Shown in pieces: positions 4,709 through 6,132 of a DNA stretch of 6,132 bases; the first letter of the stretch is position 1, and the number at the start of each line of letters is the position of its first letter. The stretch lies in assembly GCA_030601645.1 (NCBI GenBank), contig JAUWBQ010000112.1, positions 1-6,132 of the forward strand, given 5' to 3'. The position numbers and the translations under genes were made by a program. The notes beneath the pieces are model-generated. The model saw only the letters and a list, made by a program, of their open reading frames with translations, had not been told where the DNA came from and did not search any database. The stretch is from Candidatus Bathyarchaeota archaeon (GTDB taxonomy: Archaea; Thermoproteota; Bathyarchaeia; TCS64).

Positions 4709-5527
4709 TTAGAATTTTCTGCAGATGATCATGAAATGCTCGCTTATTCCAACGATGCTTGGATGGGTGCACGTCTTCATATGCGTCTCCCATAGGATCT
4801 CGTTGTACTCGCCCATCTCATGTACCTCGTTGTATCTCCCCTCATGAGTCGAGAACATGCCTTCAAGCCCAACCATCTCCAGAACATGGGTCTTCCCTGT
4901 GAATTCCTCCATCAGCTCCTCGGGCAGATAGAAGTGGCATGGGGCAAAACCCGAACCTCCCGGATAATACCCCGTGGTCGTGTACGTCCTATACGCGTCT
5001 GGAACGGTTAGCATCTCAGGCCACAGGAAGACGAATGAATTCATGCACACTGCCAGCCGGCCAATGACTGATACAAATATTGGGGCGTCGGATTTCGCCA
5101 CCCGGATCAACTCATCGACTGCCTTTACTCTTCTCTCCTCGTACACCAGATGGTTAAGCGGTCCTCCCAGACATAATATGGCGTCGAAGGCGTTGTCCTC
5201 GAACATAGAGAGTTCCTCAACTGAACCTTCTATGATCTGCTTCACCCTGTCCTCGACCTTGGCTTCCTTGATCTGATGCCTCGCTATTCTCAGCATTTCC
5301 GGCGTCAGGTCAAGCAGGACGGGATCGAGGCCGAGCTTCGCTAGCTCTATCGTGTACCTCCCAGGGCCGCCGCCAGCGTCGAGGACACATCCCTTTTCGG
5401 GGAGATATTTTCGGAGGAAGTGCATCGTGGTGTCGAACTCCAGCCGGTTGTAGGCGTGTTTAGATAACCTCTCCCACTCCTTCACGCCTTGATCCGTGTA
5501 GTACTGCTTCACGAGGCCTTCACTCAC
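4709..5527 (-). CDS. class I SAM-dependent methyltransferase
   Basis: A 272-residue soluble methyltransferase with the Rossmann-like AdoMet fold. Motif I is VLDAGGGPGRYTIELA at residues 48-63; the acidic end of strand 2 is Asp73 in LLDLTPEML; the adenine-contact region is EGSVEEL at 100-106; motif IV is FDAILCLGGPLNHL at 114-127, followed by the post-motif RVAKSDAPIFVSV. The C-terminal third (about 165-260), rich in Tyr and His, should set substrate choice and is not recognised; the family covers small molecules, tRNA and proteins. Translation starts with GTG at 5527, supported by GGGGAG at 5540-5535 seven bases away. The gene stands alone with a TATA-like box at 5567-5574. It is bracketed by tRNA 3' remnants on both sides (4659-4700 and 5609 onward), which suggests it arrived or was trapped with an integrating element. 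Confidence 0.88.
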   Translation of the reverse strand: MSEGLVKQYYTDQGVKEWERLSKHAYNRLEFDTTMHFLRKYLPEKGCVLDAGGGPGRYTIELAKLGLDPVLLDLTPEMLRIARHQIKEAKVEDRVKQIIEGSVEELSMFEDNAFDAILCLGGPLNHLVYEERRVKAVDELIRVAKSDAPIFVSVIGRLAVCMNSFVFLWPEMLTVPDAYRTYTTTGYYPGGSGFAPCHFYLPEELMEEFTGKTHVLEMVGLEGMFSTHEGRYNEVHEMGEYNEILWETHMKTCTHPSIVGISEHFMIICRKF

Positions 5528-5534
5528 GCCATCA

Positions 5535-5574
5535 CTCCCCTTACACTCCTAGAGCTATTTACACTCGATAAAAG
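5535..5574 (-). promoter_or_regulatory. promoter and ribosome site of the methyltransferase
   Basis: CTTTTATC (5574-5567) is a fair TATA box. Transcription about 26 nt on would start near 5544, leaving a 17-nt leader that includes GGGGAG at 5540-5535. The promoter lies only 35 nt from the tRNA remnant at 5609-5637. Confidence 0.5.
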
Positions 5575-5608
5575 TTTAAGGAACCAACAAAGCCCAGAAA
5601 AACACTGG

Positions 5609-5637
5609 CCACCGACCTCGGGGTCGTGAGCCCCATG
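5609..5637 (-). pseudogene. tRNA remnant C (anticodon arm and start of T-arm)
   Basis: The minus strand reads CATGGGGCTCACGACCCC then GAGGTCGGTGG. The anticodon arm is intact: stem TGGGG/CCCCG around loop CTCACGA, including the run of G:C pairs seen in initiator tRNA. The loop differs from CTCATAA at two bases, giving a formal CAC triplet in place of CAT. Homology stops after GGTCGGTGG, so the T-loop and acceptor strand are gone. It is the complement of copy D, which keeps the 3' part and has lost the anticodon arm. Confidence 0.65.
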
Positions 5638-5640
5638 GAA

Positions 5641-5860
5641 CGAGCCGTCCAAACAACAACACGCGCACGACCCCCATACGAACAACACCGGAAACAAAGA
5701 ACAAGCCCAGAACCACTCAAGCAAACCAGTAGCTGAACAGCAGCAAAACAGTACCTAAACCCAACCAAAAGCAACCGCAAAACACCCCCAAAACAAAAAA
5801 CAAACCCCCAAACCACCCCAAAAACGCCCCACACCAACAAGGGGGGAGGGGACAAACAAC
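5641..5860. other. A/C-biased, nearly T-free spacer
   Basis: The plus strand is almost only A and C. From 5757 to 5860 there is no T at all in 104 bases, and 5761-5840 contains only three G. The minus strand is therefore G/T-rich with G-runs at 5830-5827, 5819-5816, 5809-5805 and 5789-5785, loosely suited to a G-quadruplex with one long loop. A G6-A-G4 block (5841-5851) lies on the plus strand. No reading frame here looks like protein. Function is unknown; a strand-biased mutational history is possible. Confidence 0.7.
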
Positions 5861-5926
5861 TGGTAGCGAGGGGCAGATTTGAACTACCGACCTCGGAGTA
5901 ATGAGCCACAAGGGCTAACCCATCCC
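5861..5926 (-). pseudogene. tRNA-Met-like 3' remnant B
   Basis: The minus strand gives a D-arm-like GGGATGGGTTAGCCC, an anticodon arm TGTGG-CTCATTA-CTCCG, a perfect T-loop (GGTAG-TTCAAAT-CTGCC with one G-T pair) and the acceptor strand CCCTCGCT... ending ACCA with CCA encoded. The anticodon stem has one mismatch and two wobbles, and the G:C run of initiator tRNA is broken, so the copy looks decayed. A 5' strand AGCGAGG needed to close the acceptor stem is absent from the 110 bases before it. Confidence 0.75.
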
Positions 5927-5963
5927 GAAGACTAAAAGACATCTCCTCAGAACACAACAGCCT

Positions 5964-6014
5964 AAAAAACCATTCCCGAGAAACGACGATGATGAAAGAC
6001 CCCCCCCTCCCCCC
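5964..6014 (-). other. spacer between tRNA remnants with T6 and long G-tract
   Basis: The minus strand reads GGGGGGAGGGGGGGG at 6014-6000 and TTTTTT at 5969-5964. The T6 could end a transcript from the tRNA copy at 6035-6100. The G-tract is a homopolymer-rich site of unknown role and one where base counts may be unreliable in assembly. Confidence 0.4.
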
Positions 6015-6034
6015 TAGAACACCACACATAAGAA

Positions 6035-6100
6035 TGGTAGCGGGGGGTAGATTTGAACTACCGACCTTGGGGTTATGAGCCCCACGGGCTAACCTGGCTG
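6035..6100 (-). tRNA. initiator tRNA-Met (CAT), 3' portion only
   Basis: On the minus strand, D-loop CAGCCAGGTTAGCCC is followed by an anticodon arm with perfect stem TGGGG/CCCCA and loop CTCATAA (CAT at 6077-6075). Then come a perfect T-arm GGTAG-TTCAAAT-CTACC and 3' strand CCCCGCT-A-CCA with CCA encoded. The run of G:C pairs in the anticodon stem and the U at position 72 are initiator hallmarks. Everything from about position 13 onward is intact; the 5' strand AGCGGGG and first half of the D-stem are missing, and the bases before it (GAGCTCGAT) do not pair. The missing part may lie beyond the window across an intron or as a separate half gene, or this may be an attachment-site fragment. No TATA box is visible in the remaining 32 bases. 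Confidence 0.7.
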
Positions 6101-6132
6101 ATCGAGCTCTCTCGTTAACTCTCAATCTCGGG

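Noticed and set aside
5988..5994. ATGATGA, a C-box-like motif of C/D guide RNAs
   Set aside because: No CTGA D-box or internal C'/D' pair at the right distance on either strand.
5559..6125. 188-codon minus-strand frame over the tRNA copies
   Set aside because: It is the usual spurious translation of tRNA 3' ends (KVGSSNLPPAT-type peptides) plus G/T-rich spacer.
1..6132. CRISPR array or toxin-antitoxin module
   Set aside because: No regularly spaced repeats were seen; the tRNA fragments have irregular spacing and decay, and no paired small genes fit a toxin-antitoxin layout.

Overview
The window is archaeal. A complete TATA-binding protein gene lies at 3256-3840 (minus strand), several promoters have a TATA-like box about 26 nt upstream of the start codon, and GTG starts and T-tract ends are used. 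The exact lineage cannot be fixed from the sequence. A mesophilic or moderately thermophilic TACK-type archaeon, possibly Bathyarchaeia-like, is a guess.

Layout. 15-416 (minus) encodes a small winged-helix regulator. After an intergenic stretch with a tRNA-like T-arm echo (489-545) comes a two-gene minus-strand operon: a PadR-family regulator (1636-2010) followed by a six-helix membrane protein with an N-terminal HAAS-like domain (630-1622). A divergent plus-strand gene (2221-2889) encodes a metallo-beta-lactamase-fold hydrolase. Behind it is a decayed reading frame (2966-3229) that looks like the C-terminal tail of a phage-type terminase, then the convergent TBP gene. A short hydrophobic reading frame with an in-frame TAG at codon 3 (3815-3964) overlaps the 5' end of the TBP gene. 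3965-4315 has no convincing gene but holds three good hairpins. A 47-residue single-pass membrane protein (4316-4459, plus) follows. An orphan class I SAM methyltransferase (4709-5527, minus) comes next.

The oddest part is the right third. Four sequences at 4659-4700, 5609-5637, 5861-5926 and 6035-6100, all on the minus strand, are 3' portions of one tRNA. The best copy carries initiator tRNA-Met hallmarks: CAT anticodon, a run of G:C pairs in the anticodon stem, and a 3' strand ending CCCCGCT-A-CCA. None has a 5' acceptor strand inside the window. The methyltransferase lies between these copies. The pattern suggests repeated integration at, or excision from, an initiator tRNA gene, with split or intron-containing tRNA as the main alternative for the copy at the window edge. 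A strongly A/C-biased stretch (5641-5860), free of T for 104 nt, separates two of the copies. With the terminase-like remnant, this points to a scarred region of past mobile-element traffic beside a core transcription gene.
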